Source: Ligilactobacillus apodemi DSM 16634 = JCM 16172
GTDB taxonomy: Bacteria; Bacillota; Bacilli; Lactobacillales; Lactobacillaceae
DNA length: 64,000 nucleotides
Direction: 5' to 3'
Assembly (NCBI RefSeq): GCF_001434405.1
Contig: NZ_AZFT01000053.1
Span: 372,001-436,000 of the forward strand
Below are positions 33,383 through 42,170 of the stretch, one piece after another. The notes beneath the pieces were generated by a model. That model saw only the letters and a program-made list of their open reading frames with translations, had not been told where the DNA came from and did not search any database. The first letter of the stretch is position 1. Every line of letters starts with the position of its first letter. Made by a program: the position numbers and the translations under genes.

Positions 33383-35011
33383 GTGCGAAAAATTGCGTTG
33401 CTTTTATTAACGTTATTTTTGCTAGTAAGTCTAAGTGGCTGTAGTAAAGGAGAGAAGATCTCCCAACATACAGTTGCAGAAAAACAAGTTTTAAATTGGA
33501 ATTATCCGGCAGAATTGACCACACTTGATCCATCCAAAGTCAGCGATTCTTACAGTGGCGATATTGTTGGTAATACGATGGAAGGGTTGTATCGTTTAGG
33601 GAATAATAATAAATTAGTACCTGCCTTAGGTGTTAAAACTAAGGTGGAAGCAGGTGGACTAAAATATACTTTTAGTCTGCGTAAAGGGGCTAAATGGTCC
33701 AATGGAGATCCAGTAACAGCCAGTGATTTTGTCTATGGTTGGCAACGAACATTACAAAAGGACACGGCTTCACCTTCTGCGTATTTATTTAGTGGGATCA
33801 AAAATGCTGATGCAATCATTGCGGGTAACAAAAAAGTAACTAGTTTAGGCGTTACCGCTAAAGACGATCATACTTTAGTAGTCGAATTAGAAAAGAAGCT
33901 ACCATACTTTGAATCTTTGCTAACGATCGAGGCCTTTTTGCCCCAAAATAAGCGAGCAGTCGAAACATATGGTGAAAAATACGGGAGTGCAGCTGAAAAA
34001 ATGGTCTATAATGGGCCGTTTGTTGTTAAAAATTGGACAGGGACAGAAAAAAGCTGGCAGTTAGTAAAAAATGAACAGTATTGGGATAAACAAAAGGTTA
34101 AGCTAAGTACGATCAATTTTAAAGTTAATAAAAGTACTACTAAGGCATATAAATTGTATCAAGCTGGTAAGTTAGATTATCTGACATTAAGTAGTAAACA
34201 AGCAACTAAACTAAAAAAAGATCCAGGCTATAGTGTTTTAAAACAGGCACGGACAAGTTATCTAGACTTCAATCAAACAAAAACAACCTTTAAAAACTTA
34301 AAAATCCGACAGGCACTTTCATATGCAATTGATCGTGATAAATTAGTAAAACAAATCGTTGGTGGCGGTGCGCAAACAAGTTTAGGGATCGTTCCCCAAG
34401 GTTTGTATGAATATAAAGGACGCGATTTTGCTGAAGTTGCCCAAACAACAGCAGGCGTGACTGGAAATAAGCAACGAGCTAAATGGCTTTTTAAGCAAGG
34501 TCTAGCTGAATTAGGTGTCAAGCAATTATCATTTACCTTGATGAGTAGTGACGACGAAACGGCTAAAAAAGTGGCACAGTTTATCAAAGAAGAGCTAGAA
34601 GAAACATTACCTAATGTTCAAGTGACGGTTCAAAGTGTTTCTTTAAAACAACGGATCGCGCAAGGACAAAATGGCAGTTTTGATATCCAACTAACATCTT
34701 GGGGAGCGGATTTTGCTGATCCTCTTAGTTTCTTAGCACTATTCACTACAGAAAATAGTTATAATTTTGGTGGTTGGAATAACACTAAGTATAATGAACT
34801 GATCAAAACTGCTCAGACCACCGACGCAAATAATAAGGCAAAAAGGTTTGAAGATCTTGTTAAAGCGTCGAAACTCTTAAGCGAAAAACAGGGAGTGATC
34901 CCATTATATCAAGCCAATATTCCGCAGTTGAAACGCGAAACGATCAAGGGATTGATTCAAAATTCGGCTGGAACTACTAATAATTGGAAGGAAGTCTATT
35001 TGGTTAAATAA
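33383..35011 (+). CDS. peptide ABC transporter substrate-binding lipoprotein (OppA family), orphan
   Basis: An extracellular oligopeptide-binding lipoprotein of 542 residues. The lipoprotein signal peptide MRKIALLLLTLFLLVSLSGC ends in the lipobox LSGC with Cys20 as the lipidation site. The family-5 solute-binding fold follows with WNYPAELTTLDPSK, FSLRKGAKWSNGDPVTASDF and ALSYAIDRDKLV. No permease or ATPase genes are nearby, so it probably feeds an Opp system encoded elsewhere. It starts at GTG after GAGAGGTG. It is monocistronic with its own terminator. Confidence 0.92.
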   Translation: MRKIALLLLTLFLLVSLSGCSKGEKISQHTVAEKQVLNWNYPAELTTLDPSKVSDSYSGDIVGNTMEGLYRLGNNNKLVPALGVKTKVEAGGLKYTFSLRKGAKWSNGDPVTASDFVYGWQRTLQKDTASPSAYLFSGIKNADAIIAGNKKVTSLGVTAKDDHTLVVELEKKLPYFESLLTIEAFLPQNKRAVETYGEKYGSAAEKMVYNGPFVVKNWTGTEKSWQLVKNEQYWDKQKVKLSTINFKVNKSTTKAYKLYQAGKLDYLTLSSKQATKLKKDPGYSVLKQARTSYLDFNQTKTTFKNLKIRQALSYAIDRDKLVKQIVGGGAQTSLGIVPQGLYEYKGRDFAEVAQTTAGVTGNKQRAKWLFKQGLAELGVKQLSFTLMSSDDETAKKVAQFIKEELEETLPNVQVTVQSVSLKQRIAQGQNGSFDIQLTSWGADFADPLSFLALFTTENSYNFGGWNNTKYNELIKTAQTTDANNKAKRFEDLVKASKLLSEKQGVIPLYQANIPQLKRETIKGLIQNSAGTTNNWKEVYLVK

Positions 35012-35013
35012 AC

Positions 35014-35046
35014 AAAAAAAGCGGATCACATTGACCCGCTTTTTTT
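35014..35046 (+). terminator. terminator after the oppA-like gene
   Basis: AAAAAAAGCGG and CCGCTTTTTT arms around an 11-nt loop. Confidence 0.85.
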
Positions 35047-35054
35047 GATATAAA

Positions 35055-35080
35055 GAAAAAAGCCCTCAAATTGGGGCTTA
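35055..35080 (-). terminator. terminator of rpmB
   Basis: On the minus strand AAGCCCC and GGGGCTT-like arms (AAGCCCcaatttgaGGGCTT) are followed by a T-run. Confidence 0.75.
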
Positions 35081-35088
35081 GCACACAA

Positions 35089-35274
35089 TTAAACGCGTGT
35101 AACTTTACCGGATTTCAAAGCACGTGCTGAAACCCATACCTTTTTAGGCTTGCCGTCAACTAAGATACGAACTTTTTGCAAGTTTGGTTTCCAGCTACGG
35201 TTTGTTTGGTTCAAAGCGTGTGAACGTTTCTTACCAAATGTTGTTTTACGACCTGTTACAAAATCTTTAGCCAT
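35089..35274 (-). CDS. rpmB: 50S ribosomal protein L28
   Basis: A 61-residue ribosomal protein. [20 protein letters not shown] is the conserved N terminus, and [20 protein letters not shown] follows. There are no zinc cysteines in this form. GGGAGG precedes the ATG. It is divergent from asp23, as in most Firmicutes, and has its own terminator. Confidence 0.97.
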   Translation of the reverse strand: MAKDFVTGRKTTFGKKRSHALNQTNRSWKPNLQKVRILVDGKPKKVWVSARALKSGKVTRV

Positions 35275-35657
35275 TATTATTATCCTCCCTTATTCTAAAT
35301 TAAGGAGCAATGGGTCTTGCTCATTCACTAAATAAAATTATCATAGATAACGCATGATTGCAACAATTTTCTATAAAGTAATTTTGCTTGACAGCTATAA
35401 ATGTTGATTTAATAAGGTTTTTTATAAATTTTAAATTTTGAATATAAGTTATTCAAATGATATTACAACTTTAATTTTATGGACTAGCAGTGTCAAGTTA
35501 TTAGAATGATCATAACGAATTTTGGGCTCAGGGCATAAACATGTTATAATATAAAGACAAGTATTGATTAAGACTGTTGTGATACTAGGAATTGGTTGAA
35601 GACAAAGACTAGTTTATCCAGATAAAATGTCTTAGATAGTTAAGGAGGCTATGTCTA
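35275..35657. other. divergent intergenic region between rpmB and asp23
   Basis: This 383-nt AT-rich stretch has no gene I can support. The rpmB side holds a 6-bp hairpin, GAGCAA/TTGCTC (35305-35322), in the rpmB leader, a candidate minus-strand promoter TTGCAA/TAATTT with 17-nt spacing (35335-35363), and CTGTCAAG upstream of it on the minus strand (35387-35394). The asp23 side holds the promoter listed separately and a ~100-nt leader. The middle (about 35400-35520) shows nothing clear. Confidence 0.6.
35522..35550 (+). promoter_or_regulatory. promoter of asp23-dak
   Basis: TTGGGC and a consensus TATAAT with a 17-nt spacer; the leader to the asp23 ATG is about 100 nt. Confidence 0.7.
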
Positions 35658-36020
35658 ATGGCTGTAAAAATTCAAAATCAATTTGGAAATATTGATATCA
35701 GTAATGAAGTTATTGCAACCGTTGTGGGTGGTGCCGCAACCGAGATCTTTGGGATCGTTGGAATGGCAAGTAAAAAACAAATTCGTGACAATTTAAATGA
35801 AATCTTACGACGTGATAACTATTCAAAAGGCGTGGTGATCCGCCAAGAAAATGATGCAATCGCAGTCGATGTATATATTATTGTCGGTTATGGTACAAAA
35901 ATCTCTGAAGTTTGTCGAAACGTTCAAGATAAAGTTAAGTATAATTTAGATTCGATGCTAGGGATCACTGCTGAGTCGGTCAATGTGATCGTTCAAGGTG
36001 TACGCGTTATCGGCGACTAG
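35658..36020 (+). CDS. yloU: Asp23/Gls24-family protein (YloU)
   Basis: A 120-residue protein with the family pattern ISNEVIATVVGGAATEIFGIVGM, then a second half with IAVDVYIIVGYGTKISEVCRNVQ. Family members associate with the membrane or envelope and respond to stress; the precise role is unknown. AAGGAGG lies before the ATG. It precedes the fatty-acid kinase-like dak gene, a conserved pairing. Confidence 0.92.
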   Translation: MAVKIQNQFGNIDISNEVIATVVGGAATEIFGIVGMASKKQIRDNLNEILRRDNYSKGVVIRQENDAIAVDVYIIVGYGTKISEVCRNVQDKVKYNLDSMLGITAESVNVIVQGVRVIGD

Positions 36021-36052
36021 TGTACCAGAATAACCAAGGAGGAGTTTGGAAC

Positions 36053-37747
36053 TTGAAAGTGGAGAATATTACTGAGACAGAATTTCGCAAGATGATTCTA
36101 GTCAGTTCAAAAAGATTAGCTAGCAATGCAGAATTTATCAATTCTTTGAACGTATTTCCCGTACCTGATGGTGATACAGGGACTAATATGAGTCTTTCTT
36201 TTGCCAGTGGTGAAAAATACGTTGCTGAATCAACTGCAACAAGTGTAGGAAAATTGGCAAATGCATTGGCTAAGGGATTACTCATGGGGGCACGGGGAAA
36301 TTCTGGTGTTATTTTATCCCAAGTCTTTCGTGGCTTTGCAAAGAGCATTGCTGATAAAGAAACGCTCACCGCAAATGATTTAGTGACAGCCTTACAAGGT
36401 GGGGTGGAAACGGCTTATAAAGCTGTGATGAAACCACAAGAAGGTACGATTTTGACCGTTGCACGTAAGGCAGCTGAAGCAGCTACTAAAGAAGCTACTA
36501 AAACAGACGATGTAGTTGCTGTAATGAAAGCAACTTACGATGCAGCCGAAGAAGCATTGAAAACAACACCTGATCTTTTACCTGTTTTAAAAGAAGTTGG
36601 AGTGGTTGATTCTGGTGGTCAAGGGTTAACTTTTGTCTACCAAGGTTTCTATGATGCACTTTCTGGCAATGAGCGTGAAGATGAAGTTCATACTCCAAGT
36701 ACCGTTGAAATGGACGAAATGGTCAATGCAGAACACCATAAGAGTGTACAAGGACAATTGAACACTGAAGATATCAAGTTTGGCTACTGTACTGAAATCA
36801 TGGTACGAATCGGCGCCGGTCGCTTAGTTGATGAAAAATTTGACTATGATGAATTTCGTGACCATTTAGCTCAAATTGGTGACTCTTTACTAGTGATCGC
36901 TGATGATGAAGTGGTCAAAGTTCATGTGCATACAGAGCACCCAGGTCAAGTCTTATCATATGGACAAAAATTTGGCTCTTTAGTTAAGGTTAAAGTTGAC
37001 AATATGCGCTTGCAACATGAAACAATCATCGGAAAAGATGAAGCAGAAGCAACTGAAATGCCTGCAACTGCTACAGAAAATACTGAACCAAAAGAATATG
37101 GTGTGATCGCGATCGCTTCTGGGGCTGGTATTGCCAATATCTTTAAACATCTTGGTGTTACCGATATTATCAGTGGCGGTCAAACGATGAATCCAAGTAC
37201 AAAAGACATCGTTGAAGCAATCGAGAAAACTAATGCTAAAAAAGTAATTATTTTACCTAATAATAAAAATATTTTCTTAGCAGCCCAACAAGCAGCAGAA
37301 GTAGCTGATGCCCAAGTTGAAGTTATTTTGAGTAAAACAATTGCTCAAGGGATGAGCGCAATGTTAGGTTTTGTTGATACAGCTTCATTGGAAGAAAATA
37401 AAGAAAATATGACCGAAGAAATGTCATTGGTAAAATCAGGTCAAGTAACGGTCGCTGTGCGTGATACTACGATCGATGGACAAGAAATCAAACAAGGCGA
37501 TTATATGGGAATCGTTGATGGTAAGATCGTTAATACGGCGGCTGGCTGTGAACAAGCGGCAGTTGAAATGGTCCAAATGATGTTAGATGATGACAGTGAA
37601 GTTGTCACGATCATCTATGGTGAAGACGGCACTGAAGCAGAAGCAGAAAAAATCGCTGCTAAAGTGACTGAAATTGATCCTGATGTGGAAATTGAGATCC
37701 ATGAAGGTGATCAACCAGTTTACCCATATTTGATCTCAGTTGAATAA
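36053..37747 (+). CDS. fakA: DAK2-domain protein, fatty acid kinase FakA-like (YloV)
   Basis: A 564-residue protein with an N-terminal DhaL/DAK2 ATP-binding domain (FPVPDGDTGTNMSLSF, ARGNSGVILSQVF) and a C-terminal domain binding a FakB-type fatty-acid carrier. FakA phosphorylates exogenous fatty acids for membrane lipid synthesis, which fits the downstream plsX that makes acyl-phosphate. I start at TTG because CAAGGAGG sits 10 nt upstream; a GTG on the yloU stop codon is in frame but has no ribosome-binding site. Confidence 0.9.
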   Translation: MKVENITETEFRKMILVSSKRLASNAEFINSLNVFPVPDGDTGTNMSLSFASGEKYVAESTATSVGKLANALAKGLLMGARGNSGVILSQVFRGFAKSIADKETLTANDLVTALQGGVETAYKAVMKPQEGTILTVARKAAEAATKEATKTDDVVAVMKATYDAAEEALKTTPDLLPVLKEVGVVDSGGQGLTFVYQGFYDALSGNEREDEVHTPSTVEMDEMVNAEHHKSVQGQLNTEDIKFGYCTEIMVRIGAGRLVDEKFDYDEFRDHLAQIGDSLLVIADDEVVKVHVHTEHPGQVLSYGQKFGSLVKVKVDNMRLQHETIIGKDEAEATEMPATATENTEPKEYGVIAIASGAGIANIFKHLGVTDIISGGQTMNPSTKDIVEAIEKTNAKKVIILPNNKNIFLAAQQAAEVADAQVEVILSKTIAQGMSAMLGFVDTASLEENKENMTEEMSLVKSGQVTVAVRDTTIDGQEIKQGDYMGIVDGKIVNTAAGCEQAAVEMVQMMLDDDSEVVTIIYGEDGTEAEAEKIAAKVTEIDPDVEIEIHEGDQPVYPYLISVE

Positions 37748-37754
37748 GCAAAGG

Positions 37755-37788
37755 TAAATTCTGACGGTGATTTTTGCTGGCCAGAATT
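37755..37788 (+). terminator. weak hairpin after fakA, possible terminator
   Basis: AAATTCTG and CAGAATTT form an 8-bp stem with an 18-nt loop; no proper T-run follows. Confidence 0.3.
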
Positions 37789-37850
37789 TATTTAGTTATT
37801 GCAATATATTTTGAATTCTTGAAATATTTATGTGTGAACCCAAATTTTAA

Positions 37851-37904
37851 GAAAGGAAAAAGGCACAAACTAAGCAGCTTTACTTGATGTGCTAAGTGAT
37901 TATG
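37851..37904 (+). promoter_or_regulatory. SD-hairpin-start leader of recG (copy 5 of 7)
   Basis: GAAAGGA (37851-37857), 4 nt, stem GGCACA (37862-37867) with TGTGCT (37888-37893; one G-U pair), 8 nt, ATG at 37902. Looped-out spacing is 12 nt versus 44 nt linear. The stem sequence is entirely different from the GCTATAT type. Confidence 0.55.
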
Positions 37905-39944
37905 GAACGTTCATTAACAGATTCGCCAGCTGTCTTGAAGGGTGTTGGACCAAAAAAAGTGACGGCGCTAAATAAATTAGGAATCAATACGATCGAAGAG
38001 CTCTTGACGTATTATCCTTTTCGCTACGAAGATCTAACCGTTAAAAAACTAGCTGAAGTTACTGATGGTGAAAAAATTGTTTTAAAAGGAACTGTTGCTA
38101 CACCACCAGTTGTTTCACATTTTGGGCGTGCTAAAAATCGGCTGAATTTTAGTCTGTTAGTCGAACATGATCTGCTTAGGGTGACTTTTTTTAATCAAGG
38201 TTATTTAGCTAAAAAGCTAAGTGTTGGTCAAGAAGTAGCAATTTATGGTAAGTATGATCAACGGCGTCAAAGTTTGACGGCAATGAAATTGATCTTACAA
38301 GAACAAGAAGATTTTGCAGGGGTCTACCGTGCTTCTAAAGAGATCACAGCAAAGACGATCAAAGAAATCGTGGCGCAAGCTTATGAAAATTATCAAGATT
38401 TATTATTTGATATTGTGCCGGTGAGTTTACGCGAACGGTTTAAGTTAGAAGAACGCAAAGTAATGATCCACAATATGCATTTTCCAGAAACGTTGAATCA
38501 AGGCAAGTTGGCACGCCGTTCGGCAATATTTGAGGAATTTTTTAAATTTCAGTTAAAGATTCAATTGTTAAAGAAACGCCAAAAAAAGGGGCAGGGCTTA
38601 GTAATTGCATATGATAATCAAAAATTAAAAGAATTTATCCAACATCTGCCTTTTGAATTAACTGGTGCCCAAAAGAGAGTCGTCAATGAAATTTGCCATG
38701 ACCTACATTCAGATGTGCATATGAATCGTTTGTTACAAGGCGATGTTGGTTCAGGAAAGACGATTGTAGCAGCCCTTGCGATGTATGCCGCGGTAACAGC
38801 AGGATTTCAAACGGTTTTAATGGCACCGACCGAAATTTTAGCGCAACAACATGCGCAAAAGTTGGCCGAACTCTTTGAAAATTTCTCCGAAGTTAATGTG
38901 GCCTTGTTAACTAGTAGTACAAACCGTAGTCAAAAGGCTAAAGCCACCTTGTTAGAACATTTAAAAGCAGGAGAGATCAATGTCTTGATCGGTACACATG
39001 CAGTTATTCAAGACAATGTCGCTTTTAAAAATTTAGGGTTGATTATAACCGATGAACAGCATCGCTTTGGTGTGGGACAAAGAAAAGCTTTACGAAATAA
39101 AGGTGAAAATCCTGATACGTTAGCAATGACCGCCACGCCGATCCCGCGGACATTAGCAATTACGACCTATGGTGAAATGGATGTGTCAATCATTGATGAA
39201 TTACCGAGGGGACGCCAGAAGATCAAGACGAGTTGGCTAAAGAAAAAGCAATTTAAGCAGGCCTTAGATTTTATTGCTAAGCAACTAAAAGACGGTTCGC
39301 AAGCCTATGTGATCTCCCCTTTGATTGCGGAGTCTGAGGCCTTAGATCTGCAAAATGCTACCGAGATCTATGAGCAATTGACTGAGCATTTTGGACCGAC
39401 CTACCAAGTTGGACTTTTGCATGGTCAGATGAAAGCTGAACAAAAAGATGAAATCATGGCTGCATTTAAAGCCAAAAAAATTGATCTCTTAGTGTCGACG
39501 ACAGTGATCGAAGTTGGCGTCGATGTTCCCAATGCAACCGTGATGGTAATTTTAGATGCAGATCGCTTTGGCTTAGCACAATTGCACCAGTTACGTGGTC
39601 GCGTTGGGCGTGGCAATAAGCAATCATATTGTTTATTAGTTGCGGATCCAAAAAGTGAGTATGGCATCAAACGGATGCAAACAATGGTCGAAACAACTGA
39701 TGGTTTTGTGATCGCGCAAAAAGATCTGGAATTGCGTGGGCCAGGAGATGTTTTAGGTAAAAAACAATCGGGCTTACCTGATTTTAAGATCGGTGATCCC
39801 GTAAGTGATTTTAATATTTTACAAGCAGCACAAGTTGAAGTCGCACGAATTTTGAATGACCCTGATTTTTCACAGAAGCAAGAAAATGCAGGAATCATGC
39901 GGTATTTAAACCAAGAAACTACTAATCTAGCTAGTTTGGATTGA
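37902..39944 (+). CDS. recG: ATP-dependent DNA helicase RecG
   Basis: Remodels stalled forks and Holliday junctions. An N-terminal wedge/OB domain ([25 protein letters not shown]) precedes the helicase: Walker [23 protein letters not shown] and the [11 protein letters not shown] motif, with [12 protein letters not shown] as motif VI. About 680 residues, full length. The start is ATG following the leader hairpin; a GTG 6 nt upstream is in frame and closer to the stem. plsX follows after 16 nt. Confidence 0.95.
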   Translation: MERSLTDSPAVLKGVGPKKVTALNKLGINTIEELLTYYPFRYEDLTVKKLAEVTDGEKIVLKGTVATPPVVSHFGRAKNRLNFSLLVEHDLLRVTFFNQGYLAKKLSVGQEVAIYGKYDQRRQSLTAMKLILQEQEDFAGVYRASKEITAKTIKEIVAQAYENYQDLLFDIVPVSLRERFKLEERKVMIHNMHFPETLNQGKLARRSAIFEEFFKFQLKIQLLKKRQKKGQGLVIAYDNQKLKEFIQHLPFELTGAQKRVVNEICHDLHSDVHMNRLLQGDVGSGKTIVAALAMYAAVTAGFQTVLMAPTEILAQQHAQKLAELFENFSEVNVALLTSSTNRSQKAKATLLEHLKAGEINVLIGTHAVIQDNVAFKNLGLIITDEQHRFGVGQRKALRNKGENPDTLAMTATPIPRTLAITTYGEMDVSIIDELPRGRQKIKTSWLKKKQFKQALDFIAKQLKDGSQAYVISPLIAESEALDLQNATEIYEQLTEHFGPTYQVGLLHGQMKAEQKDEIMAAFKAKKIDLLVSTTVIEVGVDVPNATVMVILDADRFGLAQLHQLRGRVGRGNKQSYCLLVADPKSEYGIKRMQTMVETTDGFVIAQKDLELRGPGDVLGKKQSGLPDFKIGDPVSDFNILQAAQVEVARILNDPDFSQKQENAGIMRYLNQETTNLASLD

Positions 39945-39960
39945 AAGTGAGGATTTTTAT

Positions 39961-41001
39961 ATGAAAATTGCAATTGATGCAATGGGTGGCGATAATGCAC
40001 CTGAAAGCGTGGTAAAGGGTGCTTTAAAAGCACGGGATGAATTCAAAGATTTAGAACTCATTTTATATGGAGATGAACAACAAATTCGCGCCTTGATCGC
40101 TAATGATGAACGGATCAAAGTGGTTAACACAACTGAAGTAATCGGCATGAATGATGAACCGGTCAAAGCAATCAGAAAGAAAAAAGATTCTTCGTTGGTT
40201 GTTGCAGCTAATGCGGTTAAAGCAAAAGAAGCCGATGCCTTATTTTCATGTGGTAACACAGGGGCGTTATTAACGGCAGGATTGTTACTAGTTGGACGGA
40301 TCAAAGGAATCTCACGTCCGGGGTTATTATCGACTTTGCCTGTCGTTTCAGGCCAAACTGGCGCATTTAATTTATTAGACAGTGGTGCTAATGCTGATAG
40401 TAAACCAGAACATCTATATCAATATGCTTTGTTAGGTAAGTACTATGCTCAAAACGTTCGTGGCCTAAAAGAACCTCGAATCGGTCTCCTAAATAATGGG
40501 ACTGAACCGCATAAAGGAAGTAAACTAACACAAGAAGCCTATCAGTTGTTGGCTGCTGATGAAAGCTTGAATTTTGTTGGTAATGTTGAAGCTAAAGATT
40601 TGATGCAAGGGGTTTGCGATGTAGTTGTCGCTGATGGTTTTACGGGTAATGCAGTCTTAAAAGCAATTGAAGGAACAGCTTTAGCCGTAATGAGCCTATT
40701 GAAAGATACGATCAAAAATTCTGGTACTAAGGGTAAATTAGGTGCTTTATTATTAAAAGACGATTTAAAGAGTATCAAAGGACGCATGGACCAAGCACAA
40801 TATGGTGGTGCAGTCTTGCTAGGCGTTAAAGCCCCTGTAGTTAAAGCTCATGGTTCAAGTGATGCTAGAACAGTGTATTATACGTTAAAACAAATCAGAA
40901 CGATGATCCACGAAGAAATGGTGCCAAACTTTACTACTTATTGGCAAGCCCAACAAGCTTTAGCTAAAGAAGTTTCCAATGGTGGTAAAGCAACTGAATA
41001 A
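39961..41001 (+). CDS. plsX: phosphate acyltransferase PlsX
   Basis: Makes acyl-phosphate from acyl-ACP, the donor for PlsY in phosphatidic acid synthesis; a peripheral membrane enzyme. [20 protein letters not shown] is the family N terminus, with [15 protein letters not shown] and [17 protein letters not shown] further on. The 346-residue length is normal. It sits directly before acpP; the fabD and fabG genes found between plsX and acpP in Bacillus are absent here. Confidence 0.96.
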   Translation: MKIAIDAMGGDNAPESVVKGALKARDEFKDLELILYGDEQQIRALIANDERIKVVNTTEVIGMNDEPVKAIRKKKDSSLVVAANAVKAKEADALFSCGNTGALLTAGLLLVGRIKGISRPGLLSTLPVVSGQTGAFNLLDSGANADSKPEHLYQYALLGKYYAQNVRGLKEPRIGLLNNGTEPHKGSKLTQEAYQLLAADESLNFVGNVEAKDLMQGVCDVVVADGFTGNAVLKAIEGTALAVMSLLKDTIKNSGTKGKLGALLLKDDLKSIKGRMDQAQYGGAVLLGVKAPVVKAHGSSDARTVYYTLKQIRTMIHEEMVPNFTTYWQAQQALAKEVSNGGKATE

Positions 41002-41050
41002 TGTGATATACTGGTCTGCGATAAGATTACGATAAGCGAGGATGATATCC

Positions 41051-41293
41051 ATGAATGAAGATGAAATTTTTGCTAAGATCCAAACGATCATTGAAGATCA
41101 CTTCGATGTGACAGCAGCAGAAGTTACTGAACAAACAAACTTTAAAAATGATTTAAATGCTGATTCGATCGATTTGGTAGAGTTTGTCTTGGAATTAGAA
41201 GATACATTTGGGGCAGAAATATCCGATGAAGATGCCGAACAAATCTTAACAGTTAAAGATGCTGTAGCCTACATTGCATCTCATCAAGGTTAA
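41051..41293 (+). CDS. acpP: acyl carrier protein
   Basis: An 80-residue acidic carrier for acyl chains, with the phosphopantetheine site Ser39 in NADSIDLVEFVLELED. GAGGATGA before the ATG sets the start; an ATA/ATC-preceded upstream frame is not used. It probably supplies acyl groups to plsX upstream. A terminator follows immediately. Confidence 0.95.
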   Translation: MNEDEIFAKIQTIIEDHFDVTAAEVTEQTNFKNDLNADSIDLVEFVLELEDTFGAEISDEDAEQILTVKDAVAYIASHQG

Positions 41294-41295
41294 GG

Positions 41296-41330
41296 AAAAA
41301 CCAGCTTGAAAGAAAGCTGGTTTTTTATTT
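41296..41330 (+). terminator. terminator after acpP
   Basis: AAAAACCAGCTT and AAGCTGGTTTTTT arms around a 6-nt loop. Confidence 0.88.
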
Positions 41331-41447
41331 AATAAAAATTAAGTAAAATTGCTTACCATTCTTAGCAACTTACCAGGAGCCTTAGTTATCAACGCGTAGG
41401 TTTTTTGTTATAATGGATAAAGCATTAGTATAGTTAGGAGAATCACT

Positions 41448-42140
41448 GTGATAATTGGATTAACTAAGATGTTAAATGATGAATTTGACATTGATTTTAA
41501 AAATACGGAGTTGCTTGATGAGGCATTTACCCATGCTTCTTATGTCAATGAGCATCCACGTGAAAATCTAAAATATTATGAACGAATCGAATTTTTAGGA
41601 GATGCAGTCATGCAACTTTGCGTCTCGGAATATTTATTCAAGCGCTATCCAACTCTTCCAGAAGGGAAATTGTCGCGTTTACGGGCAGCGATGGTTTGTG
41701 AAGATAGTTTTAGTAAGTTTGCTAAAGAATGTCATTTTGATGAATATATTCGCTTAGGAAAAGGGGAAGAAAAGTCAAATGCACGGCAACGACCATCGTT
41801 ATTATGTGACATTTTTGAAGCCTTTATCGGAGCTCTTTATTTAGATCAAGGTAAAGAAGTTGTGGGTGCTTTTATTCAACGAGTGGTGTTCCCTAAACTT
41901 GATATGGGATGGTTTGATCATTACTTGGATCACAAGACCGAATTACAAGAATTATTACAACAAGATGGCGATTGCAAGATCAATTATGTAAAAGTTGCTG
42001 AAGAAGGACCAGATAACGAAAAAGAATATACGATGGCAGTCTACGCAGATGGACAAAAGATCGGCGAAGGCTCAGGAATGTCTAAAAAGGCTGCTGAACA
42101 ACAAGCTGCTTTCCAAGCGTTGAAATCGCTCCAAAAGTAG
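41448..42140 (+). CDS. rnc: ribonuclease III
   Basis: Double-strand-specific endoribonuclease for rRNA and mRNA processing. The catalytic signature YERIEFLGDAVMQL is at ~45-58, with LLCDIFEAFIGALYLD carrying the second metal-binding residues, and a C-terminal dsRNA-binding domain from ~155 (DHKTELQELLQQ). The 230-residue length is normal. It starts at GTG, 7 nt after TAGGAG. TATAAT occurs ~40 nt upstream without a convincing -35. It precedes smc, a conserved order. Confidence 0.96.
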   Translation: MIIGLTKMLNDEFDIDFKNTELLDEAFTHASYVNEHPRENLKYYERIEFLGDAVMQLCVSEYLFKRYPTLPEGKLSRLRAAMVCEDSFSKFAKECHFDEYIRLGKGEEKSNARQRPSLLCDIFEAFIGALYLDQGKEVVGAFIQRVVFPKLDMGWFDHYLDHKTELQELLQQDGDCKINYVKVAEEGPDNEKEYTMAVYADGQKIGEGSGMSKKAAEQQAAFQALKSLQK

Positions 42141-42170
42141 CCAACTTATGATTGAAGGGAAGATATCAGC

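Noticed and set aside
39425-40033. 202-codon open frame on the minus strand over the recG 3' end and the plsX start
   Set aside because: Fully antisense to strong recG motifs; Ser/Cys/Thr-rich composition of a mirrored frame; no ribosome-binding site.
41340-41415. Possible second terminator or regulatory stem between acpP and rnc
   Set aside because: The arms ACC/GGT are too short and the intervening pairing is poor.
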